Source: Pseudolysinimonas yzui
GTDB lineage: Bacteria > Actinomycetota > Actinomycetes > Actinomycetales > Microbacteriaceae
Assembly (NCBI RefSeq): GCF_014653215.1
Contig: NZ_BNAI01000001.1
Location: forward strand, 579,237-643,236
Length of the DNA stretch: 64,000 nucleotides
Reading direction: 5' to 3'
The position numbers and the translations under genes are program-made. Numbering within the stretch: the stretch's first letter is position 1; each line of letters opens with the position of its first letter. The notes beneath the pieces are model-generated. The model was not told where the DNA came from, did no database searches, and saw only the letters and a list, made by a program, of their open reading frames with translations. Below, piece after piece: positions 33,082-41,277 of the stretch.

Positions 33082-35790
33082 ATGACCGACGTACCGCAGG
33101 GGGACGCCGAATCGGGGGACAACCCCGACCCCTATGTGCCTTCAGGGATCCGTCGGTCGACGTACACGCCGCCCGGGTCGGACACCGAGGGCGCCGATTT
33201 CGACGACGACGCACTGGCCGCGGCGATGGCGGCCGAGGTCGCCGCGTACACCTCCCCGGTTTCGATCATCCCCCCGGTGGCGGATCCGCTTCCACCGATC
33301 CCGTCGGCTGAGGAGCCCGCCCCGGTCCCGCCTGTCGAGCGTGCCGGGTGGGGTGAACCGGCTGAAGCGGTCGAACCGGTCGAACCGGTGGTGACGGTCG
33401 AGGCGGAGGCGTCGCCGAACGAGGAGCCGAGCATCGCCGAGCCGGTGATCGAGACATCGCTGAGTCCCACCCTGGAGGCGATCGAACGGCTCGAAAGCGA
33501 GCTGCGGCGTCGAGCGGAGGAGGCGCGCGTCGTCGCGGCACCGCCCCCGACCGCGCCGGAAGGTTCGCCGTATCCCGATGCTCCGCTCTTCCCGGCGCCC
33601 CCGACCTTCTTGCGGCCGGCACCGCCCGAGGGGTTCGAGGCACCGGTCGAGCCCGCAACGGTCGAGCCTGCCCCGGTCGAGGCAGCCCCGGTCGAGCCTG
33701 CCCCGGTCGAGCCTGCCCCGGTCGAGCCCGCCCCGGTTGAGGCAGCACCCGTGGAGCCGGCCCCGGTGGAGCCTGCACCCGTGGAGCCTGCCCCGGCCGA
33801 GCCGCCGGCCTGGGGTGCCGCAGCCTTCGGGGGATCCGCGCCGCCGCCACTGGTGGAACCTCCGTTCATCGCGCCGCCTCCGCTCGTCGAACCTCCCGGT
33901 TTTGCGGCCGCTCCCACCACAGCGGCCGTCGACCTGCCCCCGCCCGCCAGTCCGGCGGTCGACCTGCCTCCGCCGGCAACACCGGATTTCGCGCATCTGC
34001 CGCCGCCGATCGGCTTGGAGCCCGCGCCGATTCCGCCCTACGATCCGACGACCGACGTCGCGCCGCGGCTCGGCGATCTCGCCCCGCCGCCCGCCGACTT
34101 CGAGGCCCTGCTCGGCGCGCCGACCGGCAGCATCCCCGCTCCCCATCCCGATGACCTCGGGCCGGGGGAGCCGGTCGCGGCCGCGTACGAGGATGACGAC
34201 GTCGACGATGTCGATCGTGCCTTCGGAACGGGGGCGATCGCCGTCGATTCCACGGGGTCGGTGCACGTCGTCGCCCCGCCGTCGGAGCCGATCCCGACCG
34301 TGCGTCTCGCCGACGACGAGCACGCGCTGGTCGACGAGGAACCCCAGTCGCATCCGGCACTCCTCGTCGAGTCCGCCGGAACGGAACCGACCGCGCTCGA
34401 TCTGCGGGCGGGGCGCGCCGCCCGGCTGTTCTGGCTGTGGTTCGCGACGAACTCGTCGATCGTGTCGCTGTCGCTCGGTGCCGTGCTGTTCGGGCTCGGA
34501 ATGAGCCTGCGGCAGGCGCTCGTCGCGATCCTCATCGGGGTCGCCCTGTCGTTCCTGCCGCTCGGTTTGGTGACCCTCGCCGGCAAGTGGAGCGGTCAGC
34601 CGACGATGGTCGTGTCGCGGGCGACCTTCGGCGTCGTCGGCAACGGACTGCCCGCCGTGATCGCCCTCGTCTCCCGGGTCTTCTGGGGAGGCGCGCTGCT
34701 GTGGATTCTCGCCACCGGGGTCGCCCGTGTTCTCGTCGATGCCGGGCTCGACGCGGGTCTCGGCGAACTGGTCTGGACCCTCGTCGGGCTCGGCGCCGGC
34801 TTCGCGCTCGCCTTCGTCGTCGCGATCTTCGGCTACGGCCTCATCGCGCGGGTGCAGCTGGTGCTGAGCATCGTCACCGCACTTCTGGTGATCGGGGTCG
34901 TCGTGCTCACCTTCCCGCGGCTCGACCTGACCGCGGCGCAGGGCATCGACGACGGACCGTGGACGCTGCTCGTCACCGGCGTCGTGCTGGTGTTCAGTTT
35001 CGTCGGACTCGCCTGGGTGCACTCCAGCGCCGACGTCGCGCGCTACCAGCGCACCGAGAGCGACGGCGGCTCGACGATGCTCTGGGCGACGTTCGGGGCG
35101 ACGCTGCCGGCCTTCATCCTCATCGCCTGGGGTGCCCTGCTCGCCGCATCCGACCCGCTCATCGCCGACGGACTGGTGACCAACCCGCTGTACACGATCG
35201 CGGCGCTCCTGCCGCTGTGGTACCCGGCGCCGCTCATCGCCGCCCTCGCGCTCGGCCTGCTCTCCGGCGTCGTGCTGACGGTCTACTCGGGAGGGTTCGC
35301 GCTGCAGTCGCTGGGCGTACGCGCCCGCCGGTCGGTGACGACGGCGATCGCCGGACTCCTCGTGCTCGCAGCTGCGGCGGCGCTGGTGTTCCTCGCCGGC
35401 GACGCGCGCGCGCTCATCCGCGACATCGCGACCACGATCGCGGTGCCGGTGGCGGTATGGGCGGGCATCTTCGGGGCGGAGGTCATGATCCGCCGCCAGG
35501 GGTTCGACGCGGAATCGCTGCTACGCCGCGGAGGCATCTACCCCGCGGTGCGCTGGGTCAACCTGGCCGGCCTCGTCGTCATCAGCGTCATCGGATTCGG
35601 GCTGACCTCCGCCGTGCTCCCCGGCCTCGACTGGCAGGGCTACCTGCTCCCGTTCCTCGGGTTGGCGGGTGACGATCCGCTGCTGACGAGCGACGTGGGC
35701 GTTCTCGTCGCCCTCGTGCTCGGCCTGCTGCTCCCGCTGGTCAGCGCGGTGCCGGCGATCCGTCGTCAAGAACGTGCGCTCGTAGACTGA
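33082..35790 (+). CDS. NCS1-type (cytosine permease-like) transporter with long disordered N-terminal domain
   Basis: A 902-residue protein. Residues about 450-895 form a 12-helix NCS1/cytosine-permease-like transporter: FWLWFATNSSIVSLSLGAVL, then WSGQPTMVVSRATFGVVGN and WVHSSADVARYQR. Residues 1 to about 430 are an acidic, Pro/Ala-rich region with no fold that I recognise, including ten 5-residue VEPAP-type repeats. NCS1 proteins are normally 400-500 residues, so the extension doubles the length. It probably lies in the cytoplasm. The substrate is uncertain. ATG 33082 follows the EamA gene closely. Confidence 0.8.
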   Translation: MTDVPQGDAESGDNPDPYVPSGIRRSTYTPPGSDTEGADFDDDALAAAMAAEVAAYTSPVSIIPPVADPLPPIPSAEEPAPVPPVERAGWGEPAEAVEPVEPVVTVEAEASPNEEPSIAEPVIETSLSPTLEAIERLESELRRRAEEARVVAAPPPTAPEGSPYPDAPLFPAPPTFLRPAPPEGFEAPVEPATVEPAPVEAAPVEPAPVEPAPVEPAPVEAAPVEPAPVEPAPVEPAPAEPPAWGAAAFGGSAPPPLVEPPFIAPPPLVEPPGFAAAPTTAAVDLPPPASPAVDLPPPATPDFAHLPPPIGLEPAPIPPYDPTTDVAPRLGDLAPPPADFEALLGAPTGSIPAPHPDDLGPGEPVAAAYEDDDVDDVDRAFGTGAIAVDSTGSVHVVAPPSEPIPTVRLADDEHALVDEEPQSHPALLVESAGTEPTALDLRAGRAARLFWLWFATNSSIVSLSLGAVLFGLGMSLRQALVAILIGVALSFLPLGLVTLAGKWSGQPTMVVSRATFGVVGNGLPAVIALVSRVFWGGALLWILATGVARVLVDAGLDAGLGELVWTLVGLGAGFALAFVVAIFGYGLIARVQLVLSIVTALLVIGVVVLTFPRLDLTAAQGIDDGPWTLLVTGVVLVFSFVGLAWVHSSADVARYQRTESDGGSTMLWATFGATLPAFILIAWGALLAASDPLIADGLVTNPLYTIAALLPLWYPAPLIAALALGLLSGVVLTVYSGGFALQSLGVRARRSVTTAIAGLLVLAAAAALVFLAGDARALIRDIATTIAVPVAVWAGIFGAEVMIRRQGFDAESLLRRGGIYPAVRWVNLAGLVVISVIGFGLTSAVLPGLDWQGYLLPFLGLAGDDPLLTSDVGVLVALVLGLLLPLVSAVPAIRRQERALVD
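33646..33795 (+). repeat. Ten tandem 15-bp repeats encoding V-E-P/A-A-P
   Basis: Units of the form GTCGAGCCTGCCCCG run in frame for 150 bases inside the NCS1 permease gene, with third-position variants such as GTTGAGGCAGCACCC and GTGGAGCCTGCACCC. Copy number is likely to vary between strains by slippage. Confidence 0.9.
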
Positions 35791-35794
35791 ACGG

Positions 35795-36613
35795 ATGACA
35801 GCCACCCTCGCCGACGTCGAGACGTGCGTCGAGGCGTTGTGGCCGATCGCCGGCGCGGAACCTTGGGATGCCGTGGGCCTGCTGTCGGGGGATCCCGCGA
35901 GCGAGGTGCGCCGCATCCATCTCGCGGTCGATGCGGTGCTCGACACCGTCGACGAGGCGATCGACGCCCGGGCCGACCTGCTCATCGTGCACCACCCGCT
36001 GCTGCTGCGCGGCGTGACGACCGTCGCCGAGACCCGCTACAAGGGGGCGGTGCTGGCCCGGCTGATCCGGGCCGGCTGCGCTCTGATCGCAGCGCACACC
36101 AATGCGGATGTCGTCACCTCGGGCACCTCGGCGGTGATGGCCGAACGGCTCGGCCTGCGCGACCTGCACCCGCTGGTGCCCTCGCCGACGAACCCCGCGC
36201 ACGGCATCGGCCGGGTCGGTGACCTGACCGAGCCGACGACGCTCGGCCGGCTCGCGCGGGGGCTCTCCGACATCCTTCCGGCCACCGCTCAGGGCATCCG
36301 GGTCGCGGGGGAGTACGACCGCCCGGTCACCCGGGTGGCCCTGTGCGCCGGCGCCGGCGACGCCTACCTGGCTCTGCCCGACGTGCTCACCGCCGACGTG
36401 TACATCACGAGCGACCTGCGCCACCACCCGGCGTCGGAGGCGCGCGAGAACGCACGGGTGGCGAGCGGGCCCGCGCTCATCGACGTGTCGCACTGGGCGA
36501 GCGAATGGCTCTGGCTCGAGGTGGCGGCGGCTCAGCTGCGGGATGCGTTGCCGGGAGTCGAGGTGACGGTGAGCGACCTGCGCACCGACCCGTGGGACTT
36601 CGCCATAGTCTGA
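35795..36613 (+). CDS. Nif3-like dinuclear metal-centre protein
   Basis: A 272-residue protein of the NIF3/YbgI family, toroidal hexamers with a two-metal site. Metal-ligand motifs are LLIVHHPLLLRG near residue 67, AAHTNADVVTSG near 103 and IDVSHWASEWLWLE near the C-terminus. The biochemical role of the family is unsettled; a GTP cyclohydrolase-like or metal-chaperone function has been proposed. ATG 35795 starts 4 bases after the permease stop. It forms a run with the zinc-ribbon-family and RNase H-like genes, the same order as in Mycobacterium. Confidence 0.92.
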   Translation: MTATLADVETCVEALWPIAGAEPWDAVGLLSGDPASEVRRIHLAVDAVLDTVDEAIDARADLLIVHHPLLLRGVTTVAETRYKGAVLARLIRAGCALIAAHTNADVVTSGTSAVMAERLGLRDLHPLVPSPTNPAHGIGRVGDLTEPTTLGRLARGLSDILPATAQGIRVAGEYDRPVTRVALCAGAGDAYLALPDVLTADVYITSDLRHHPASEARENARVASGPALIDVSHWASEWLWLEVAAAQLRDALPGVEVTVSDLRTDPWDFAIV

Positions 36614-36657
36614 TGAACCCGGCTTGACCTGATGAGTGTGACGAAGATGAGGAACGC

Positions 36658-37398
36658 ATGGGCCTGAAGGCCGCCCCCGAAGATCAGGCGCTGCTGTTGG
36701 AGCTGCAGGAACTCGACACGAAGCTGCGGCAGCTCGCGCGGCGCTCCGAGAAACTCCCCGAGCGCGAGGTCGTCGACACCCTCACCGGGAAGAAGACCGA
36801 ACTGGAGCGCACCCGGGCCGAGCAGTCCGGTGCCGTCGAAGACGTGCGGCTCGAACTGAAGCGCACGGAGTCCGATGTCGAGGTCGTTCAGGCGCGCATC
36901 ACCCGTGACGCCGAACGGCTGCGCACGAGCACGTCGGTGAAAGACGTCGCCGCGCTCGAGCAGGAGCTCGAATCCCTGGGGCGCCGCAAGAGCGATCTCG
37001 AAGACATCGAACTCGCGGTGATGGAGACCCTCGAGGAACGCGAAGCCGCCCTCGCCGGCACGGAGGCCGAACTCGCGGCCCTGTCGACCGAGATCTCCGA
37101 AGCCACGGCCGCGCGTGACGCCGCACTCGCCGAGATCGAGGGGGAGCGAACCCACGCGGCCGCGAATCGGCAGACGGTCGCGGCGAAGGTGCCCGCCGAC
37201 CTGCTCGCGCTCTATGAGAAGCAGCGGGAGCGCTACGGTACGGGCGCCTCGCACCTGCGCGGCGGAGTGTCGAGTGCGAGCGGGGTGGCCCTCGCCGCGA
37301 CCGACATGACGAAGATCCGCGCTGCTGCGCCCGACGACGTCATCCTCTGCCCGGACTCCAGCGCCATCCTCGTCCGCACCGCGGAGTCGGGACTGTGA
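36658..37398 (+). CDS. Coiled-coil protein of the C4 zinc-ribbon family with lost zinc ligands
   Basis: A 246-residue protein, a long coiled coil (about residues 10-175: QDALLLELQELDTKLRQLA-type heptads through LEQELESLGRRKSDLEDIEL) followed by what is normally a C4 zinc ribbon. The ribbon signature is degraded. The first CxxC is RGGV (201-204), and the second is Cys231-PD-Ser234. Only one of four Cys remains, while the flanking IRAAAPDDVILCP...ILVRT is intact. Relatives (the Rv2229c type) bind zinc, but this one probably cannot. It overlaps the RNase H-like gene by 4 bases. Confidence 0.85.
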   Translation: MGLKAAPEDQALLLELQELDTKLRQLARRSEKLPEREVVDTLTGKKTELERTRAEQSGAVEDVRLELKRTESDVEVVQARITRDAERLRTSTSVKDVAALEQELESLGRRKSDLEDIELAVMETLEEREAALAGTEAELAALSTEISEATAARDAALAEIEGERTHAAANRQTVAAKVPADLLALYEKQRERYGTGASHLRGGVSSASGVALAATDMTKIRAAAPDDVILCPDSSAILVRTAESGL

Positions 37399-37829
37399 CG
37401 AGGCGGCTCATCGTGGAGGCCGACGGCGGATCGCGCGGCAACCCGGGGATCGCCGCCGGAGGCTCGGTCGTGATCGACGAAGCCACCGGTGAGGTGCTCG
37501 CCGAACTCGGGGTCTACGTCGGGGTGGCCACCAACAACGTCGCGGAGTACTCGGGGATGATCGCCGGCGTCACTCGCGCCCTCGCAATCGACCCGAACGC
37601 CGAACTGCGCATCCGGCTCGACTCGAAACTCGTGGTCGAGCAGATGAGCGGCCGGTGGAAGATCAAGCACCCCGACATGGCCGACCTCGCCGCCGAGGCG
37701 CGCGACCTCCTCATGGGCACGCCGGTCGGATTCGAGTGGATCCCGCGTGCCGAGAACGCCCGTGCCGACCGGCTGGCGAACGAGGCGATGGACAAGAGGC
37801 TGTCGTTCGCGCGGCCCGCGGTACCCTGA
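37395..37829 (+). CDS. RNase HI-like protein
   Basis: A 144-residue RNase H fold domain. The acidic catalytic residues are visible in IVEADGGSRGNPG (first Asp), NNVAEYSGM (Glu), IRLDSKLVVEQM (Asp) and PRAENARADRLAN (last Asp). It probably cleaves RNA in RNA-DNA hybrids. In Mycobacterium the equivalent protein carries an extra phosphatase domain; here there is only the RNase H part. GTG 37395 overlaps the upstream stop (GTGA). Confidence 0.9.
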   Translation: MTRRLIVEADGGSRGNPGIAAGGSVVIDEATGEVLAELGVYVGVATNNVAEYSGMIAGVTRALAIDPNAELRIRLDSKLVVEQMSGRWKIKHPDMADLAAEARDLLMGTPVGFEWIPRAENARADRLANEAMDKRLSFARPAVP

Positions 37830-37834
37830 GAAGG

Positions 37835-38227
37835 CAAACGGGCCGGCCAGACGGTCGCGTCATCCTGCTTCGGCAGGGTGCCGAGGAACGTCCGGGCACC
37901 ACAGGGCAGGGCGGTGGGTAACACCCACCCGGAGTGATCCGCGAGAAAGTGCAACAGAGAGCAGACCGCCTGCTTGACCGAACCTTTCGAGGGGCGTGCA
38001 AGTCGGTAAGGGTGAAACGGTGGTGTAAGAGACCACCAGGGGCCCGAGTGATCGGGCTCGCTGGGTAAACCTCGTCCGGTGCAAGGTCAGACAGGGAACG
38101 CTTGACGGGGCCCCCCGAGTTCCCGGGTAGACCGCTAGAGGGCTGCGGCAACGTAGTCCCGAGAGAGATGGCCGTCACCCTGCTGCAAAGCAGGGGACAG
38201 AACCCGGCGTATCGGCCGACCCGTTTG
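37835..38227 (+). ncRNA. rnpB: RNase P RNA (type A)
   Basis: The P1 helix is CAAACGGGCCGGCC (37835-37848) with GGCCGACCCGTTTG (38214-38227). The conserved core CCACAGGGCAGGG then GGTAACACCC appears near 37900, and the 3' core ACAGAACCCGGCGTAT near 38200. The total of about 393 bases is normal for actinobacteria. The first conserved block reads GAGGAACGTCC where many bacteria have GAGGAAAGTCC. It processes tRNA 5' ends. It follows the RNase H-like gene by 5 bases and is convergent with cspA. Confidence 0.95.
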
Positions 38228-38249
38228 CACCCCCGACCGGTACTCACAC

Positions 38250-38291
38250 GCGGAAAACACGAACGCGCCGCCCCAACGGGACGACGCGTTC
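38250..38291 (-). terminator. Intrinsic terminator of cspA
   Basis: GAACGCGCCG (38261-38270) pairs with CGACGCGTTC (38282-38291) with one mismatch around an 11-base loop. On the minus strand it is followed by GTGTTTTCC, a T-rich tail. This ends cspA transcription, towards rnpB. Confidence 0.75.
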
Positions 38292-38305
38292 GAAAAGGAG
38301 CGGGA

Positions 38306-38509
38306 TCAGGCGATCTTGATGCTCGCGGCCTGCGGGCCCTTGGGACCCTGTGCGACCTCGAACGTGACCTTCTGTCCCTCTTCGAGGGACCGGTAGCCCG
38401 ACGCCTCGATCGCGGAGTAGTGGGCGAACAGATCCTGCGATCCGTCGTCCGGGACGATAAAGCCGAAACCCTTTTCGGCGTTGAACCACTTCACGGTTCC
38501 ACTGGGCAT
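38306..38509 (-). CDS. cspA: Cold shock protein
   Basis: A 67-residue CspA-type beta barrel. The RNA-binding motifs [18 protein letters not shown] and DLFAHYSAI are present. It binds single-stranded RNA/DNA and melts mRNA structure. ATG 38509 starts MPSGTVKWF. The upstream minus-strand region (38510-38610) forms an unusually long leader of about 100 bases, as is usual for cold-inducible mRNAs, although I see no defined element. It ends at an intrinsic terminator. Confidence 0.95.
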   Translation of the reverse strand: MPSGTVKWFNAEKGFGFIVPDDGSQDLFAHYSAIEASGYRSLEEGQKVTFEVAQGPKGPQAASIKIA

Positions 38510-38682
38510 TGCGTACTGCTTTCTGGCGCAAGACTCCGTCGATCGGAGCAACTGTGGATTGACGGTAGCGGACGACCGCCGCATTTGTCTCCCCCCGCGC
38601 ACAGAACTTCATACAACTGAAATATGGCGAAACCCGCCGTCAACGTGCCGATTCGCCGACGAGAACGGCTGTGCAGGCCCCG

Positions 38683-39441
38683 TCAGAGCAACCGGGCGGC
38701 CAGCCAGGCGGCACCGAGGATGCCGGCGTTGTTGCGCAGCTCGGCGGGCACGATCGGGGTGTGCAACTTGAGCAGGGGCAGAAACTGGTCGGACTCCTTC
38801 GAGACCCCGCCACCGACGACGAACAGCGTCGGCGAGAACAGCATCTCGAGGGTCTCGTAGTAGCGCTGCAGGTGCTTCGCCCAACGGGTCCAACTCAGGC
38901 GGCCCCGTTCCTTCGCGGCGAACGAGGCACGTCGCTCCGCGTCTCGCCCGTCGATCTCAAGGTGCCCGAGTTCGGTGTTGGGGATGAGAACGCCGTCGAA
39001 CAGCAGGGCGCTGCCGATGCCCGTGCCGAGCGTCGTCATGATGACGAGACCGCGGATGCCGCGAGCGGCCCCGAAATGCAGCTCGGCGACGCCCGCGGCA
39101 TCCGCGTCGTTGACGAAGACGATGTCGCGGCCCAGGGTCTGCTCGAACAACGCTTCTGCGGGCAGTCCGATCCAGCGCTTCGAGACGTTGGCGGCCGACA
39201 TGGTGCGACCGCCGATGACCACGGCGGGGAAACAGACTCCGACCGGCACTTTGCCCGTGCTGTCGCCGAGCTGCTCGACGATCGCCGCCACCTCGGCGAC
39301 GATGTCCGCCGGTTCGCCGCCGGCGGGCGTCGCCACCTTGATCCGTTCGCTCACCAGCTCACCGGTCGTGACGTCGACGAGGGCACCCTTGATGCCGGTG
39401 CCGCCGATGTCGATTCCGATCGCGAGGCTCGTGGTCGCCAT
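38683..39441 (-). CDS. ppgK: Polyphosphate glucokinase (ROK family)
   Basis: A 252-residue glucokinase that uses polyphosphate, and usually also ATP, to phosphorylate glucose. The N-terminal phosphate motif is IGIDIGGTGIKGALVD, then KRWIGLP, VNDADAAGVAEL, TTLGTGIGSALL and ELGHLEIDGRDAE. The size and motifs are typical of actinobacterial PpgK. ATG 39441 is used because AGGA-type sites precede it. ATG 39459 (six residues longer) overlaps the map stop by ATGA and is a real alternative. Confidence 0.92.
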   Translation of the reverse strand: MATTSLAIGIDIGGTGIKGALVDVTTGELVSERIKVATPAGGEPADIVAEVAAIVEQLGDSTGKVPVGVCFPAVVIGGRTMSAANVSKRWIGLPAEALFEQTLGRDIVFVNDADAAGVAELHFGAARGIRGLVIMTTLGTGIGSALLFDGVLIPNTELGHLEIDGRDAERRASFAAKERGRLSWTRWAKHLQRYYETLEMLFSPTLFVVGGGVSKESDQFLPLLKLHTPIVPAELRNNAGILGAAWLAARLL

Positions 39442-39455
39442 TCCTGCATCCTGCC

Positions 39456-40340
39456 TCATGGCAGTGTCAGGATCTCGGAGCCGCGCTCGGTCACCACGAT
39501 CGTGTGCTCGAACTGTGCCGTGAGCCGACGGTCGCGGGTGACCACGGTCCATCCGTCATCCCACTCGTCGGCTTCGATCGTGCCGGGGCTCTCGGGCGTG
39601 CCGATCGTCAGCATCGGTTCGATCGTGAACACCATCCCCGGTTCGATCACGGTGGCGTGGTCGGGTGCCGCGTCGTAGTGCGGCACGACGAGCCCGGAGT
39701 GGAATGCCTCGCCCACGCCGTGCCCGGTGTAGTCACGAATGACGCCGTACCCGAAGCGTTTCGCGTAGCTCTCGATCGCGCGTCCGATGACGTTGATCTC
39801 GCGGCCGGGAGCGACGGAGCGGATTCCGCGGGACAGCGCCTCGCGGGTGCGCTCGATCAGGTCGCCGGCTTCGGCCGCGATCTCGCCCACGCCGAATGCC
39901 GCGCACAGGTCGCCGTGCATCCCGTCCTTGAATGCGGTGATGTCGACTTTGACGATGTCGCCGTCCTGCAGAACGGTGTCGTCGGGGATGCCGTGGCAGA
40001 TCGCCTCGTTGACCGAGGTGCAGATCGACTTCGGAAAGCCGCGGTAGCCGAGAGCGGACGGGTAGGCGTCGTGGGCCAGGAGGAACTCATGGCCGATCGC
40101 ATCCAGCTCGTCGGTCGTGACGCCCGGCCGGATGGCCGCTGCGACCGCATCGACGGCCTGAGCGGCGATGCGTCCTGCCGCGCGGATGCGGGCGATCTGT
40201 TCGGCGTCGTAGCGGTCGTCGCCGGTGTACGGGCGCGGCCCGGGGCGACCGACGTACTCGGGGCGAGGGATGCGGTCCGGCACCCGGCGGGAGGCTCCGA
40301 CCCGGCCCGGAATCAGGTTTCCGAGGTCGTCGCGAGGCAT
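39456..40340 (-). CDS. map: Methionine aminopeptidase, type I with N-terminal extension
   Basis: A 294-residue metalloenzyme that removes N-terminal Met. The N-terminal ~45 residues PRDDLGNLIPGRVGASRRVP form the Pro-rich extension seen in actinobacterial MAP, followed by the pita-bread fold. Metal and substrate motifs are ICHGIPDD, VKVDITAF, GHGVGEAFHSGL and EPGMVFTIEPM. It overlaps the longer alternative start of ppgK. The small 56-residue gene diverges 31 bases upstream. Confidence 0.95.
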   Translation of the reverse strand: MPRDDLGNLIPGRVGASRRVPDRIPRPEYVGRPGPRPYTGDDRYDAEQIARIRAAGRIAAQAVDAVAAAIRPGVTTDELDAIGHEFLLAHDAYPSALGYRGFPKSICTSVNEAICHGIPDDTVLQDGDIVKVDITAFKDGMHGDLCAAFGVGEIAAEAGDLIERTREALSRGIRSVAPGREINVIGRAIESYAKRFGYGVIRDYTGHGVGEAFHSGLVVPHYDAAPDHATVIEPGMVFTIEPMLTIGTPESPGTIEADEWDDGWTVVTRDRRLTAQFEHTIVVTERGSEILTLP

Positions 40341-40371
40341 GATTCGAGACTACCGAGCGTAGGCTCGCGGC

Positions 40372-40542
40372 ATGAGCGAGTGGTGGTACAACCACAAGAC
40401 CGGCGAGGTCGAAGAGGGGCCGCAGTCTCTCGGATCCGATCGCGACGGGCCGTATGCGACCCGGGAGGACGCGGCTCGCGCTCCGGAGATCGCGCGGGAA
40501 CGTGCGCGCGCGTGGGCGGCCGAAGACGAGGCCGACGGCTAG
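40372..40542 (+). CDS. Small conserved actinobacterial protein (56 residues)
   Basis: It starts MSEWWYNHKTGEVEEGPQ and continues with GSDRDGPYATREDAARAPEI and a helical, acidic end. The pattern (aromatic N-terminus, HKTGEVEEGP, DRxGPYATRE) matches short actinobacterial proteins usually annotated as hypothetical and often placed next to map. It may be cytoplasmic; no motif suggests a catalytic role. It diverges from map and its TAG shares the CTAG at 40539-40542 with the DUF72 stop on the other strand. Confidence 0.8.
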   Translation: MSEWWYNHKTGEVEEGPQSLGSDRDGPYATREDAARAPEIARERARAWAAEDEADG

Positions 40543-41273
40543 CTGCCGAGTGCCCTGAGCAGTGCTTCGGCGTCTCGCGGCGAGTGCAGCTTGTTCTCGG
40601 TGAGGCAATACACGTAGGTGTCACGGCCCGCAGAGAGCTGTGCGCGGGTCCACTCAGCCCAGCGCGCGATGCCCGCTTCGTCGTAGCCGTCGGGGTAGCG
40701 CTCGACATCGCCGTGCAGTCGCGCGTAGGCGAAGTCTGCCGTCGGCCAGTCGAGCACCGGCCACCCGTTCGCGGTGTCACCGACGACGACCGCGACGCCC
40801 GCCGCTTCGGCCTGTGCGTGGAAACGCGGGTCGTCGAACGAGGGGTGCCGCACCTCGACCGCGAAGCGCATCGGATGCCGGCGCAACGCAGCGAGGAAGG
40901 CGCCGACGGCATCCTCGTCGTACGGGAGGTTTTCGGGGAGCTGCCACAGGATCGGGCCGAGTCTGCTCCCCAGGTCGCGCACCCCTGAGTCGAGGAAGCG
41001 GTCGATCGACTCGGCGGGATCACGGAGCCGCTTCACGACGGTGAGGTAGCGATGGGCCTTCACCGAGAACACGAAACCGTCGGGCACGGCGTCGCGCCAG
41101 GCGAGCCAGGATGCCGGCTTGGGGGTGGCGTAGAACGACGAGTTGATCTCGATCGACGTGACGCGACTCGCAGCGTGTGCGAGCTCGTCGGACTGCTTCA
41201 GACCCACCGGATAGAACGTTCCGCGCCAGGGCGGGTAGACCCACCCCGCCATCCCGACGACCGCGCGTGGCAC
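40539..41273 (-). CDS. DUF72 (YecE-like) protein
   Basis: A 244-residue TIM-barrel-like protein. Family features are VVGMAGWVYPPWRGTFYP, then VTSIEINSSFYATPKPASW, LGPILWQLPENLPYDE and FAVEVRHPSFDDP. The function is unknown. GTG 41273 lies 4 bases after the panB stop. Its TAG is the antisense of the small protein's TAG: the shared palindrome CTAG holds both stops. Confidence 0.9.
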   Translation of the reverse strand: MPRAVVGMAGWVYPPWRGTFYPVGLKQSDELAHAASRVTSIEINSSFYATPKPASWLAWRDAVPDGFVFSVKAHRYLTVVKRLRDPAESIDRFLDSGVRDLGSRLGPILWQLPENLPYDEDAVGAFLAALRRHPMRFAVEVRHPSFDDPRFHAQAEAAGVAVVVGDTANGWPVLDWPTADFAYARLHGDVERYPDGYDEAGIARWAEWTRAQLSAGRDTYVYCLTENKLHSPRDAEALLRALGS

Positions 41274-41277
41274 CAGG

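Noticed and set aside
33132-33920. A 262-residue Ser/Gly/Ala-rich minus-strand ORF opposite the permease repeat region
   Set aside because: It is the antisense of the VEPAP repeat tract. The plus-strand frame continues into a real transporter.
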